A stretch of 64,000 nucleotides of DNA from Neolewinella marina (GTDB taxonomy: Bacteria; Bacteroidota; Bacteroidia; Chitinophagales; Saprospiraceae), in contig NZ_PDLO01000001.1 of NCBI RefSeq assembly GCF_002631205.1, positions 186,001 through 250,000 of the forward strand, read 5' to 3'. Within the stretch, counting starts at the first letter, position 1. The number at the start of each line of letters is the position of its first letter. Positions 1 to 8,988 of the stretch are shown here, one piece after another. The position numbers and the translations under genes are program-made. The notes beneath the pieces are model-generated. The model worked only from the letters and a program-made list of their open reading frames with translations. It did not search any database and had not been told where the DNA came from.

Positions 1-83
1 AGCTCAACCGGTGGTAGGGGTTGTCCGGATTGATCTGGGCCCCGCGTCCGGCCCGGGGGGTGGGGTCTCTCTCCTCTCCCACC
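1..83. other. Window edge, no assigned gene
   Basis: I cannot assign a gene here. A perfect inverted repeat (GGGTGGG at 58-64 with CCCACCC at 78-84) sits at the stop codon of the P-type ATPase. It could fold in its mRNA, but no T-tract follows on the minus strand. Short open stretches on both strands run off the window edge. Confidence 0.3.
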
Positions 84-2201
84 CTAGCGGCGTTTGAGGC
101 GGATGGCGTTGCCGATGACCACCACGTCGGAGAAGGCCATGAACAGGGCCGCCCACATGGGATTCAGGTACCCCAGGGCTGCCATTGGTATGGCCACGAT
201 GTTGTAGCTGAAGGCCCAGAAGAGACTCTCCCGGATGGTTTTTACCGTCAGGTCCGCGATCCGTTTACCTTCCACGAGAATGGAAAGGTCGTCGCGCATC
301 AGTACCACCTGGGCCGCGTCTAGGGCAACGGCGCTGGCTCCACCCAGGCTGACGCCCAGGTCGGCCCGGCTGAGGGCGGCCGCGTCGTTGATGCCATCGC
401 CTACCATGGCGGTGGGCAGGCCGTCGCTGAGCCGGCTGATCATTTCCAGTTTTTGGGCCGGCAGCTGTCCGGCGTGTACTTCGTCGATACCGACCTGGGC
501 GGCTACCTGTCGTGCCTTGGCCTCCCGGTCGCCCGTGAGCAATACGGTCCTTACCCCCCGGTCGTGCAACCGCTGGACCATTTCGGCAGCCCCGGGGCGA
601 ACGGAATCTACCAGGGTAAGGGTGGCCACTACCGCTCCGTCGCGGCGCAGGACCACGTCGGCATCCACCGTCTCATCCTTGGCGGCTCCCAGGTAAAATG
701 GTCCCGCGGTAAGGCCGAGGCCAGGGGTCTCCTCAACGTCGAATGATCCGGCCCAGGCGGTGTACGCCGGGTCGTCGACCTCCGCCATCGGCTGGCGGCT
801 GAGGTGATCCCTCACGGCCTGGGCGATCGGGTGGCTGCTGTAGCCCTCCAGCTCATAGACGAGGCGGTGGACAAAGGCCGGGTCGTGACCGGGAAGGATG
901 TTGAATTCACCCACTTCCAGGTCGCCGGTGGTGAGGGTACCGGTCTTGTCGAAAACCATCTGCTTGATGCCCGCGAAGGACTCAACGGTGCTGCCGCCGC
1001 GGATGAGTAGGCCGGTCCGTGCCAGCCGCCCTACCCCGACCATGACGGCCGTCGGCGTGGCCAATCCCATGGCGCAGGGGCAGGAGATCAGCAGAACGGC
1101 CACCGCGTTCATGAAGGCCTGGGTGGAGGTAGCATAACCAGTTCCCCAGCCGATCAGGAAGGTGAGCAAGCTGATCACGATCACCACCGGCACGAAGATG
1201 GCGCTGATGCGGTCGGCGAGGCGCTGGAGCCGGGGCTTGTCGCTCTGGGCCGTCTTTACCAGCTCAATGATCCGGGCCAGGGTGCCATCCTGGTAGGCCT
1301 CGGTGACTTCTACGGTCGTTTGGCCAGAGACGACGATACTGCCCCCCAGCACCCGGTCGCCTTCCCCCTTGTTCACCGGCAGGCTCTCGCCCGTCAGCAT
1401 GGCTTCGTTGACCGTCAAGTCTCCCTGGCGGACGATACCGTCCAGAGGTACCTTGTCGCCGGTGTTCACCCGCACCAGGCTGCCGGGCGATACCTCCTCT
1501 ACCGGCAAGCTGACCAGGGTACCACTGGGCATGACTACCCGGGCACGCTCTTCCTTAAGGGCGGTCAGGGCGCCGATGGCGGTGGTGGTCCGCTCTACGG
1601 CGCGGGCTTCGAGCCAGTTGCCCACCAGCACCAGGGTGATGATGGTGGCAGCGGTTTCAAAGAAATAGTAGTGGGGATCCTGCCAGTACAGGCCGATGAG
1701 GCTGTACACGAAGGCTGCGGTAGCGCCCAGGAAGATCAGCACGTCCATATTGAGCATCCGGGCGCGCAAACCGGACAGGGCGGAGCGTCCGAAGTGGAGG
1801 CCGCCGATCCAGTAGACCGGCCCGGCGAGTGCCAGCTGTACCCAGCCGTTGTCCAGGGGGGTATGTACCCCGGCCATCATGAGGAAGTGGTTCAGCAGGA
1901 GCGGAAGGGTGAGTGCGGCACAGATGAGCAGTCGCTGCTGCGGGGTAAATCCCCGGGCGGCATCAGCCCTGGTTTCGGCGGTATCGTCGACTACTGTATA
2001 GCCCAGCTTTTCGATTCCAGCCTTCACGGCACCCGCGTCCAGCGCCGCATCGTCACGACGGTAGCGCACCTCCCGGGTCTGGAAATTGACCATTACGTCC
2101 TCCAGTCCCTTGCGCTCGAGAAATCGCTGTATGGACATGGCGCAATTGTTGCAGTCCATACCTTCCACCCGCAATTCGATAATGTCTGATCGTTTCGTCA
2201 C
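84..2201 (-). CDS. copA: Heavy-metal (copper-type) translocating P1B-type ATPase
   Basis: This is an inner-membrane pump that exports monovalent copper, or a similar soft metal, at the cost of ATP. At 705 residues it is the usual size for a form with one N-terminal metal-binding domain. Visible landmarks are the HMA motif GMDCNNC (metal-binding C17 and C20), the membrane metal site C374-P-C376, the phosphorylated aspartate D418 in DKTGT, the SSHP motif of the ATP-binding domain and GDGIND near the C-terminus. The CPC motif places it in the copper/silver subgroup; the exact metal is inferred. The ATG at 2201 leaves a short N-terminus before the HMA fold. Its upstream neighbour is divergent. 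In Bacteroidota such pumps often sit near cbb3 oxidase assembly genes, but none can be seen within this window. Confidence 0.93.
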   Translation of the reverse strand: MTKRSDIIELRVEGMDCNNCAMSIQRFLERKGLEDVMVNFQTREVRYRRDDAALDAGAVKAGIEKLGYTVVDDTAETRADAARGFTPQQRLLICAALTLPLLLNHFLMMAGVHTPLDNGWVQLALAGPVYWIGGLHFGRSALSGLRARMLNMDVLIFLGATAAFVYSLIGLYWQDPHYYFFETAATIITLVLVGNWLEARAVERTTTAIGALTALKEERARVVMPSGTLVSLPVEEVSPGSLVRVNTGDKVPLDGIVRQGDLTVNEAMLTGESLPVNKGEGDRVLGGSIVVSGQTTVEVTEAYQDGTLARIIELVKTAQSDKPRLQRLADRISAIFVPVVIVISLLTFLIGWGTGYATSTQAFMNAVAVLLISCPCAMGLATPTAVMVGVGRLARTGLLIRGGSTVESFAGIKQMVFDKTGTLTTGDLEVGEFNILPGHDPAFVHRLVYELEGYSSHPIAQAVRDHLSRQPMAEVDDPAYTAWAGSFDVEETPGLGLTAGPFYLGAAKDETVDADVVLRRDGAVVATLTLVDSVRPGAAEMVQRLHDRGVRTVLLTGDREAKARQVAAQVGIDEVHAGQLPAQKLEMISRLSDGLPTAMVGDGINDAAALSRADLGVSLGGASAVALDAAQVVLMRDDLSILVEGKRIADLTVKTIRESLFWAFSYNIVAIPMAALGYLNPMWAALFMAFSDVVVIGNAIRLKRR

Positions 2202-2273
2202 GAACTAAATGTTGATAATAAACTTCTTAGGATAACGCCCAAGCGGGCGAAACTGTTAACCAAACCACAGCTT

Positions 2274-3095
2274 ATGAAACGCTTAAACACCATTCTGCTA
2301 CTCAGCCTGCTCTTCACCTTCGCCTGCGGCGGAGACACCCAGGAAAATAATATGGACCAGGGGGGAGTGACCGAAGAGGGCACCGATATGATCGGTGACG
2401 GCAACCCCGGCAATGAAAACATCGAACTGACGGACATGCCACCCACCGAGGGCTTTCCGGACGCCAGCATCGACGACTGGAAGTACGAGAACGGCACCTT
2501 TAACTACACGGTCAGCGGCTACACCTTCGGCAAGATCACCGAGGACGCCGACCAGCTGATGTGTGCCAACTCCGCCGAAGGGCAGCACGCCCACCTCATC
2601 ATTGACAATGAGCCCTACATCGCCAAGTACGAGCCTACCTTCGACCACCCCATCGCCGACGGTGAGCACTATATTCTGACCTTCCTCAGCCGCAGCTACC
2701 ATGAGTCCATCAAGACCCCCGCAGCCCACCGCGCGGTGAAGGCCAACGTGGCGAACGGTGGATTCACCAGCTCCGAGGAAATCACCGAGCCCATGCTGTT
2801 CTACAGCCGCCCCAAGGGCACCTACGTGGGCCGTGAGCAAACCGAGAACGTGATGCTCGACTTCTACCCCGTCAACGTTACTTTGGGTTCGGAGTACACC
2901 GTACTGGCCAACGTGAACGGCAAGGAATTCACCATCGACGAGTGGAAGCCCTACTACCTGAAGAACCTGCCCATGGGTGAAAACACCGTCACCCTGACCC
3001 TGATGCGCAACGGCGAGACCGTGGATACCCCGCTGAATCCCGTGCGCCGCACCTTCACCCTGGAGGCCGACCCGATGGAGGAAGCCAACCGGTAA
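2274..3095 (+). CDS. Secreted lipoprotein of unknown function
   Basis: This 273-residue protein begins with a lipoprotein signal peptide: hydrophobic residues 5-17, then a lipobox ending at the cysteine of FACGG. The mature part starts with a low-complexity acidic linker rich in Asn, Gly and Asp (about residues 20-60). A beta-rich region follows with several His residues (GQHAHL, FDHP, GEHY). I recognise the general type as a conserved Bacteroidota lipoprotein but can give no function. It is monocistronic, diverges from the copper ATPase and is followed by a strong terminator. The His-rich middle and the pump next door make a metal-related role conceivable, but that is only inference. Confidence 0.8.
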   Translation: MKRLNTILLLSLLFTFACGGDTQENNMDQGGVTEEGTDMIGDGNPGNENIELTDMPPTEGFPDASIDDWKYENGTFNYTVSGYTFGKITEDADQLMCANSAEGQHAHLIIDNEPYIAKYEPTFDHPIADGEHYILTFLSRSYHESIKTPAAHRAVKANVANGGFTSSEEITEPMLFYSRPKGTYVGREQTENVMLDFYPVNVTLGSEYTVLANVNGKEFTIDEWKPYYLKNLPMGENTVTLTLMRNGETVDTPLNPVRRTFTLEADPMEEANR

Positions 3096-3116
3096 CCCGC
3101 AGCACTTCCACCAATG

Positions 3117-3161
3117 AAGAAGCCCCGGCCGCGCGTGAGCGACCGGGGCTTCTTTCGTTTT
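3117..3161. terminator. Bidirectional Rho-independent terminator
   Basis: A perfect 12-bp stem (3117-3128 with 3143-3154) is followed by TTTCGTTTT on the plus strand and flanked by A-rich sequence on the other side. It separates the lipoprotein gene from the convergent symporter gene and can serve both. Confidence 0.85.
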
Positions 3162-3181
3162 AGAAGATGCAACCGGGGATC

Positions 3182-4558
3182 CTAGTCGTAGCGGGTGATC
3201 TCTCCGCTGGCTACCCGGGCGCGGTAGCTGCGCAGGGCACGACGTACGTTGGGCATCAGGATGTAGAGGCCCATGACGTTCGGGAAGGCCATGGCGAAGA
3301 TCATCGCGTCGCCGAAGTCGAATACCGCGGAGGCCGAGATGGCCGAACCGATAACGACGAAGATGCAGAAGATGATCTTGTAGATCGCTTCGTTGGTCTT
3401 GGATTCCCCGAACAGGTAGGTCCAGCACTTCAGTCCGTAGTACGACCAGCTGATCATGGTGGACAGGGCAAAGAGGATTACGGCGATGCTGAGCACTACC
3501 GGGAACCAGCTGATGACGGTCTCGAAGGCGGCGGAGGTCAGGGTGATGTCGCCTACCGTACCCGCTACCTTATTGTTGAAGGCGGCTTCGGCGCCGTAAC
3601 CGCCGTAGTTGGTAATAATTATTACCAGGGCGGTCATGGTACAGATGACCACGGTATCGATGAAGGGTTCCAGCAGGGCCACTACGCCCTCACTGACGGG
3701 CTCGTCGGTCTTGGCCGCGGAGTGTGCGATGGAGGCCGAGCCTACGCCGGCCTCGTTGCTGAAGGCCGCGCGGCGGAAACCCTGGATAAGTACCCCGACG
3801 ATGCCGCCGTAGAGGGCATCCGCGTTGAACGCACCATTAAAGATGGTGGCAAACGCCGCGGGAATATCCGTGATGTGGTAGCCGAGGACGATGAGGGCGC
3901 CCAGTACGTATACCCCTACCATGAATGGAACGACCTTGTCGGTCACCTTGGCGATACTCTTGATGCCGCCGATGATGATCAGGCCCACCGTGATGGCCAT
4001 GGCCACGCCGAAGATCCAGCCGCGGCCGTAGAAGAAGCTGTCTACCCCGCCAGTCACCTCGGTGAGCTGCTGGGTAGCCTGATTGATCTGAACCATGTTT
4101 CCACCACCAAAGCTGCCGCCAATGCAGGCGATAGAGAACATGACGGCGAGCACCTTGCCGAGCACCGCCCAGCCCGGCCCCTTTTCTTTCAGTCCCTTGT
4201 CCAGGTAATACATCGGACCACCCGAAACGGAGCCGTCGGCGTGTACGTCGCGGTACATCAGACCCAGGGTACATTCGACAAACTTGGAGGTCATGCCCAG
4301 CAAGCCGGCGATGATCATCCAGAAGGTTGCGCCGGGGCCACCCAGGGCTACGGCGAAGGCGACGCCGGCGATGTTGCCCACGCCAACCGTACCGGAAAGG
4401 GCGGCCGTCAGCGCCTGGAAGTGGGAAACCTCACCTTCATCGTCCGGATCGTCAAACTTGCCGCGGACCACGTCCAGGGCATGCTTGAAGGCCGTAATGT
4501 TGATGAACCCCATATACACCGTGAAGATGGCGGCACCCACGATGAGCCAGGGAGGTTC
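3182..4558 (-). pseudogene. Alanine/glycine:cation symporter (AGCS), 5'-truncated at a junction
   Basis: AGCS proteins are inner-membrane sodium- or proton-coupled importers of alanine or glycine. The retained part (about 452 residues from the GTG at 4540) carries the family's conserved core, including [28 protein letters not shown] and many membrane helices, and ends at a normal stop. Recognisable family sequence continues upstream of any start codon (residues EPPWLIV, roughly 4538-4558) and then stops. The first several dozen residues, including the leading segment and first helix of Bacteroidota homologues, are absent. What follows immediately is the interior of a DUF4249 gene on the opposite strand. 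The GTG at 4540 is therefore probably not a natural start. This could be a real rearrangement or an assembly join. Confidence 0.85.
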
Positions 4559-5229
4559 TGACCTATTCCCCCGGCCTGGAACACACCATGCCCGGCTACT
4601 ACCGCACCCTGGATTTTACGCCCGTTGAGGGGCAGCAGTATACCATCCACGTTTCCGTCCCCGGTTTTGATCCGGTGACCGCCATTTCCTCCATCCCGGA
4701 ACCGGTAGCCATCAATTCCCTCGCGGTCACCAACCTCACCCGGATGGTGGAAGGCGATCAGGTGGTATATGATTATTTCCTCCAGATCGATTACGCCGAT
4801 CCCACGTCCGAAACCAACTACTACGACCTGCGGATCAGCCAGCTGGTCATCCCCTTCAAGGTCACCGCCGCTGGAGATACCCTGCGTATGGATCCGGTGC
4901 CCAAAGCGGTAACTACCCCCCGCCGGTTAGCCGCGGACGGTGAATCGGTAAGCATCCTCCTCCAGGACAAAGCGGAAGATTCAGTGCTGGAGGTGCACCT
5001 TCAGAGTATGATCCACCCCCGGACTGAGCTCTTCGACCGCATAGTCGCCGAACTGCGGACGGTAAGTCCCGAGTACTATTTCTACCAGCGCAGCCTGGTG
5101 CAGCCCGGCGAACTGTCCGGCACCGGACTCGAGGAACCGGTGATCTACTACAACAATGTGAACAGTGGACTGGGGGTGTTCGCGGGTTACAACTCCGTGC
5201 AGCAGGACTTCTCCCCCGTTCAGGACTGA
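4546..5229 (+). pseudogene. DUF4249 protein, 5'-truncated at the same junction
   Basis: DUF4249 proteins are Bacteroidota cell-surface lipoproteins, usually encoded just after a TonB-dependent receptor and thought to help uptake at the outer membrane. Family features seen are GQQYTIHV, the IPEPV strand, a DPTSETNYY segment, SPEYYFYQ and the closing NSGLGVFAGY. The frame is open only from 4546 (an in-frame TGA sits at 4543-4545) and the first ATG is at 4588. Coding-like sequence is visible before that ATG. The signal peptide, lipobox cysteine and about 80-100 N-terminal residues are missing, and no receptor gene lies upstream. The loss point coincides with that of the divergent symporter. Confidence 0.82.
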
Positions 5230-5232
5230 GCC

Positions 5233-5808
5233 CTACTCTTCCTTGGGAGGTACCGCCACGATGACGAAAGTCTGGGCCCACCGATCGTGGAGGGCGCGAT
5301 TCCAGGGGTCCATGAACATCCACACGGCGGAGAAGGTCGGCAGGTTGTTACCGAGGCTCACCAGGAAATTCTCCGTGAGGGGGAAGTCGTTGAGAAAGTC
5401 ACTGTACTGCCACACGTCCTCCACGTCGGAGAACCCCGGCGACTGAAACACGCGGATGTAAACGAAGAGGGTGACAAATCCCGACACGGCCCAGGGCAAA
5501 TAGCGCATCAGGCTCTGGTTCAGCGAGATGTTCCGGTTCGTCCCCTGGTTGACTACGCGCAGCCGCAGCAGCGCCTTGCCTACGGTACAGCCAAAGTAGG
5601 CTTCCGTCAGGGGTTTGTAGATGAACTGCAGGGCCCACAGTCCGACCATGCCCAGCAGCAGGGGGCGCTCCACCATGAAGTAGTAGATGCCGTAGAGCAG
5701 GGGCGAGAGCACGAAAAAGTCGACGATGGCCGCCGCCAGCCGGGGCAGAAAGCCGGCGGTGGGAACCGTTGTCGGGTCGGGAAGGTCCTGGATTGCTTGT
5801 GAAGTCAC
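5233..5808 (-). CDS. RDD family membrane protein
   Basis: The RDD domain is a small multi-helix membrane domain of unsettled function. The 191-residue protein shows the family's opening arrangement: a soluble lead with GFLPRLAAAIVDFF (the arginine and aspartate that name the family), several hydrophobic helices, and the conserved middle block FGCTVGKALLRLRVV. The start is a GTG at 5808, placed 18 bp after the dnaG stop, so it is probably cotranscribed with dnaG. It meets the DUF4249 fragment tail to tail with a 3-bp gap. Confidence 0.85.
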   Translation of the reverse strand: MTSQAIQDLPDPTTVPTAGFLPRLAAAIVDFFVLSPLLYGIYYFMVERPLLLGMVGLWALQFIYKPLTEAYFGCTVGKALLRLRVVNQGTNRNISLNQSLMRYLPWAVSGFVTLFVYIRVFQSPGFSDVEDVWQYSDFLNDFPLTENFLVSLGNNLPTFSAVWMFMDPWNRALHDRWAQTFVIVAVPPKEE

Positions 5809-5826
5809 ACGGATGCGGGTTAGGGT

Positions 5827-7905
5827 TTACCGGCTCAAAACTACGGTACCCAATTCCTTTGCCAGCGCAAGACGCATCTCATCCAGCTTCATCTGCACTT
5901 TCAGGTGGGTTCGCAGCTTGTCATAATTGCCCTCCCGCTCGTACTGAGCCACGAGACGTGAGTTTTCCCGGCCCTTTCGCTCAATCTTTTCCATGCGGAA
6001 AATGCGCAGAAAAATCTCCGCGGTCAGGCGGTGATTCTCCTCCGGCATCTTTTGGCTGAGGCGCAGACCGTATTTGTCCTTCCAGTTCGGGCTGTAGGTA
6101 TAGGGTGAGTTCAGGGCCTCCACGGCCAGCTTCCGCACCCCTTCCTCGGTGTGGCGGGAATACCAGTCGACCGGAGGCGGGGCACCGTTGCTTTGTAGGT
6201 AGTGCATGACGAGCTCTACGATCTTGCGGTAGCGCTCCACGTCAAAGTCGCCCAGCACGTCGGCGACGTTGGCGGTCAGGAATTGGGCAACGCTGGTGTT
6301 GGAGGCTTCATCGTACGGCTTGTGTCCGTCCCGGATCAGCAGTTGCACGAAGTATTTCTCCTGAAAACCGTGTCCGATCTCCAGGGGGACTTCCGCCGGG
6401 GTGGTAGGTGCCGCGGGGGCGGTGGGCATTCCTACGGGTCCCTCCGGCGGCAAATCCTCGTCCTCGGCTCCGGCCAGCCAGGCGGGCTCATCCATGCCTC
6501 CCCACTCGTCGGGGTCGTCCGTGGGCGGAGCAGTAGGCGTGGCCCGGTCCGGGGAACGTCGTTCCCGTTGTCGCCGCCGCTCTTCCCGTTCCTGGGTCTT
6601 GCGCGACTCCGTCCGCCGGTCGGCGATGGCCTTGTTGACCAGCTGCACGAGAAGGGATTCGTCCAGCCCCAGCTTGCCGCTGAATTGCTGAAGATAGCCG
6701 GCCCGCTTCAGGGGGTCGGTCACCAGCGCCAGGGTGGCGCCGATGTCGCGGATGGCGGTGGTGCGGGCGGCAACGTCGGAGCCTGCTTCTTCCAGGAGGA
6801 TATCGGCCTTGAAGAAAAGGAAGTCCTTGCGGGTCTCCTCCAGGTATTTTTCGAAGGCGGTGGCGCCCACTTTCTGCATGTAGCCGTCAGGATCCTCTCC
6901 GTCGGGCAGCACCACCACCTTCACGTTCAGGTCGGCCATCAGCAGCACGTCCACTCCCCTGAGGGCCGCCTTCACGCCGGCCTTGTCGCCATCGTACAGC
7001 AGCGTCACGTTTTCGGTAAACCGCTTCACCAGGTTCGCCTGGCCGGTAGTCAGGCTGGTCCCGGAGGTAGCCGCGACGTTGCGGATGCCGTTCTGGTGGA
7101 GGCTGATGACGTCGGTGTACCCCTCCACGAGGTAGATGTTGTCCAGCTTGCGGATCGCCTGCCGTGCCTGGTACATCCCGTAGAGGACGTCCGACTTGTG
7201 GTAGATTTCCGTCTCCGGACTGTTGATGTACTTGGGCGCCCTGGCGTCCTTGCGCAGGATGCGGCCCGCGAAGGCGATGGGCTTCCCCCCCAGGTTGTGG
7301 ATGGTAAACATCACCCGGTCGCGGAAAAAATCCCGCCCGTTCCTGACGAGCCCCAGCTTTTCGAGTTGCTCCTCCTTGTAGCCCGCGGCCCTGGCCGCCT
7401 GCAGCAGCCCGTCGGAAGCGGCCGGAGCGTAGCCGAGGCCGAAGGTCTGCAGGGTTTCCTTGCGGAAGCCCCGGCTGCGGAAGTAGCTCAGTCCAACACT
7501 CTTGCCTTCGTCGGTCTGGTGGAGCTGGTCTTCGTAGTACTGCCGGGCGAAGTCGTTGGTGATGATGAGGCTGTCCTTCTCCTGCAATTCGGCACGAACT
7601 TCCTCACTGACTTCGGTTTCCTCCAGCTTAATGTTGTACTTTTGCGCAATCCAGCGGATGGCATCCGGAAAGGAAAGTTGTTCCAGTTCCATCAGGAACT
7701 TTACCGGGTCGCCCCCTACCCCACACCCGAAACACTTGTAGATGTTGCGGGCGGGATTGACGTTGAACGACGGCGTTTTCTCATTGTGGAAGGGGCAAAG
7801 ACCGGTGAAATTGTTGCCGCGACGGCGCAGGTTGACGAAGTCTCCGACCACGTCTTCCACCCGCGCGGTGTCGATAACTTCCCGTACGCTCTCCTCCGTA
7901 ATCAT
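5827..7905 (-). CDS. dnaG: DNA primase
   Basis: DnaG makes the RNA primers for lagging-strand and restart DNA synthesis at the replication fork. Counting from the ATG at 7905 the protein has 692 residues. The N-terminal CHC2 zinc finger has C37, H40, C58 and C61. The catalytic core has a TOPRIM fold with LVEGYTDV and the metal-binding YDGDKAG. A Pro/Glu/Arg-rich linker then precedes a C-terminal helicase-interaction-type region. An upstream in-frame ATG at 7938 would add 11 residues. I prefer 7905 because MITEESVREVIDTARVEDV aligns with the usual primase N-terminus. A TACCTTTA box lies directly before that ATG. The gene leads a short operon with the RDD gene. Confidence 0.95.
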   Translation of the reverse strand: MITEESVREVIDTARVEDVVGDFVNLRRRGNNFTGLCPFHNEKTPSFNVNPARNIYKCFGCGVGGDPVKFLMELEQLSFPDAIRWIAQKYNIKLEETEVSEEVRAELQEKDSLIITNDFARQYYEDQLHQTDEGKSVGLSYFRSRGFRKETLQTFGLGYAPAASDGLLQAARAAGYKEEQLEKLGLVRNGRDFFRDRVMFTIHNLGGKPIAFAGRILRKDARAPKYINSPETEIYHKSDVLYGMYQARQAIRKLDNIYLVEGYTDVISLHQNGIRNVAATSGTSLTTGQANLVKRFTENVTLLYDGDKAGVKAALRGVDVLLMADLNVKVVVLPDGEDPDGYMQKVGATAFEKYLEETRKDFLFFKADILLEEAGSDVAARTTAIRDIGATLALVTDPLKRAGYLQQFSGKLGLDESLLVQLVNKAIADRRTESRKTQEREERRRQRERRSPDRATPTAPPTDDPDEWGGMDEPAWLAGAEDEDLPPEGPVGMPTAPAAPTTPAEVPLEIGHGFQEKYFVQLLIRDGHKPYDEASNTSVAQFLTANVADVLGDFDVERYRKIVELVMHYLQSNGAPPPVDWYSRHTEEGVRKLAVEALNSPYTYSPNWKDKYGLRLSQKMPEENHRLTAEIFLRIFRMEKIERKGRENSRLVAQYEREGNYDKLRTHLKVQMKLDEMRLALAKELGTVVLSR

Positions 7906-8059
7906 GCCGTAAAGGTACAATTTTAATTCGTCGGCCATTTGTCAGTAAATGGCATTACGACCAGCCTAATACCCTGGTTTACAACACGTTTAAGAACATT
8001 TTAACCGAATCCGACCTTAGTAGATGCATACTTTTTCGGTTTTTGGTTGTCTTATATAC

Positions 8060-8165
8060 AGAACCACCGCGGAGCGGCCCGCTCAAAGCCGCAAGAATTA
8101 ATGGGTGTTCTCATAGTGTGTGGACTGTCCCGGTAGCCTTTCGGTTATTCGGGGCAGTTTTTTTT
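8060..8165 (+). ncRNA. Candidate structured small RNA with its own terminator
   Basis: This plus-strand segment lies between two minus-strand genes, and no plus-strand reading frame uses it. An outer helix pairs 8060-8068 with 8104-8111 (one bulged base) and an inner helix pairs GCGGC 8074-8078 with GCCGC 8088-8092. A strong intrinsic terminator follows (8124-8158 plus eight T). This is the layout of an independent small RNA of roughly 105 nt. I do not recognise it as 6S, SRP, tmRNA or RNase P RNA. An AT-rich TTATATA at 8052-8058 could be part of a promoter. Confidence 0.5.
8124..8165 (+). terminator. Orphan Rho-independent terminator
   Basis: ACTGTCCCG (8124-8132) pairs with CGGGGCAGT (8150-8158) through one G-U wobble. 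It continues as GTAGCC/GGTTAT around a TTTC loop and ends in eight T. The T-tract polarity is plus-strand only, although both flanking genes are on the minus strand; the T-run touches the stop codon of the anti-sigma gene. Confidence 0.85.
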
Positions 8166-8970
8166 ATGAGCCCACCTCTCCGATCACTTGTAGTTGGGTA
8201 AGGTCGGGTGAGGGCTTCCCTCCCTCGTCTTCCAGGGTGATGGCAAATGCCGCCGCATCGGGGATGAAGGGAACCGAAAGCAGTTCATCGCTACCAAGGT
8301 CGCGATCCAGTACTCCCAGGTCCCGGGGTCCGCCGGCGTCAATGGCCCAGAGCTGGTACTGCTTGCCGGCCGGGGGGGCGGGCAGGTTGGCGGCGGTGAA
8401 GAGGACGGCCGCCTCGGTGGGATTATAAAAGACCAGGGCGCGACTCTCGGGGGCGTTCTCCGAGCCGGTCAGCACAATGCCGCGGGTGTCCACGTCGGTC
8501 AGCAACGCCAGTTGCTCGCGGTCGGCCGAGTAATCGCTGGCGATTTGGGCACAATCCGCCTGTAAGGTCGAAAGCTCGGATTGGGTGGCAAGCAAATCCT
8601 CCCGGCGCTGCTGAGAATCCAGGTAGAAATAGGAAAGCCCCGCAACCGCGACGGCCAGTAAGGCCACCAGTAGCCAGGTAGCCCAGTTGCCCGCGGTGGC
8701 AGGGGGCACGGGGGTAGCCCCCGTACTCCCGGCGGAATTTCCGGCGCGGATGCGGTCCATCACCGAGGTGAGCACCTCCGGCGACGGCGGGGTGGCCTGC
8801 CCGTGCAGGAGGGCGTACTGCTCCAGGTCCAGTTCAATCTGCTCGATCTCCCGCCGCACCTCGGGGAACTGTTCGGCATACGCCTCCACCCGCCGACGTT
8901 CGTCGGGGGAAAGACGGTCGAGAACGTAGAGTTCCAGAACGCCGGAGTTTATGTATGCTGTAAGGTCCAC
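8164..8970 (-). CDS. Anti-sigma factor, RskA-type
   Basis: A membrane anti-sigma factor that would hold the neighbouring ECF sigma factor inactive until a signal releases it. The 268-residue protein has a cytoplasmic N-terminal part (residues 1-90, with LYVLDRLSPDERRRVEAYA typical of the zinc-finger-less anti-sigma start). One transmembrane helix follows at about 104-122 (WLLVALLAVAVAGLSYFYL), then a coiled-coil stretch, then a periplasmic RskA domain with the characteristic GKQYQLWAID. The gene starts 18 bp after the sigma gene on the same strand, so the two are almost certainly coexpressed. Confidence 0.9.
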   Translation of the reverse strand: MDLTAYINSGVLELYVLDRLSPDERRRVEAYAEQFPEVRREIEQIELDLEQYALLHGQATPPSPEVLTSVMDRIRAGNSAGSTGATPVPPATAGNWATWLLVALLAVAVAGLSYFYLDSQQRREDLLATQSELSTLQADCAQIASDYSADREQLALLTDVDTRGIVLTGSENAPESRALVFYNPTEAAVLFTAANLPAPPAGKQYQLWAIDAGGPRDLGVLDRDLGSDELLSVPFIPDAAAFAITLEDEGGKPSPDLTQLQVIGEVGS

Positions 8971-8988
8971 AGTTCGGTAAGGCGATAT

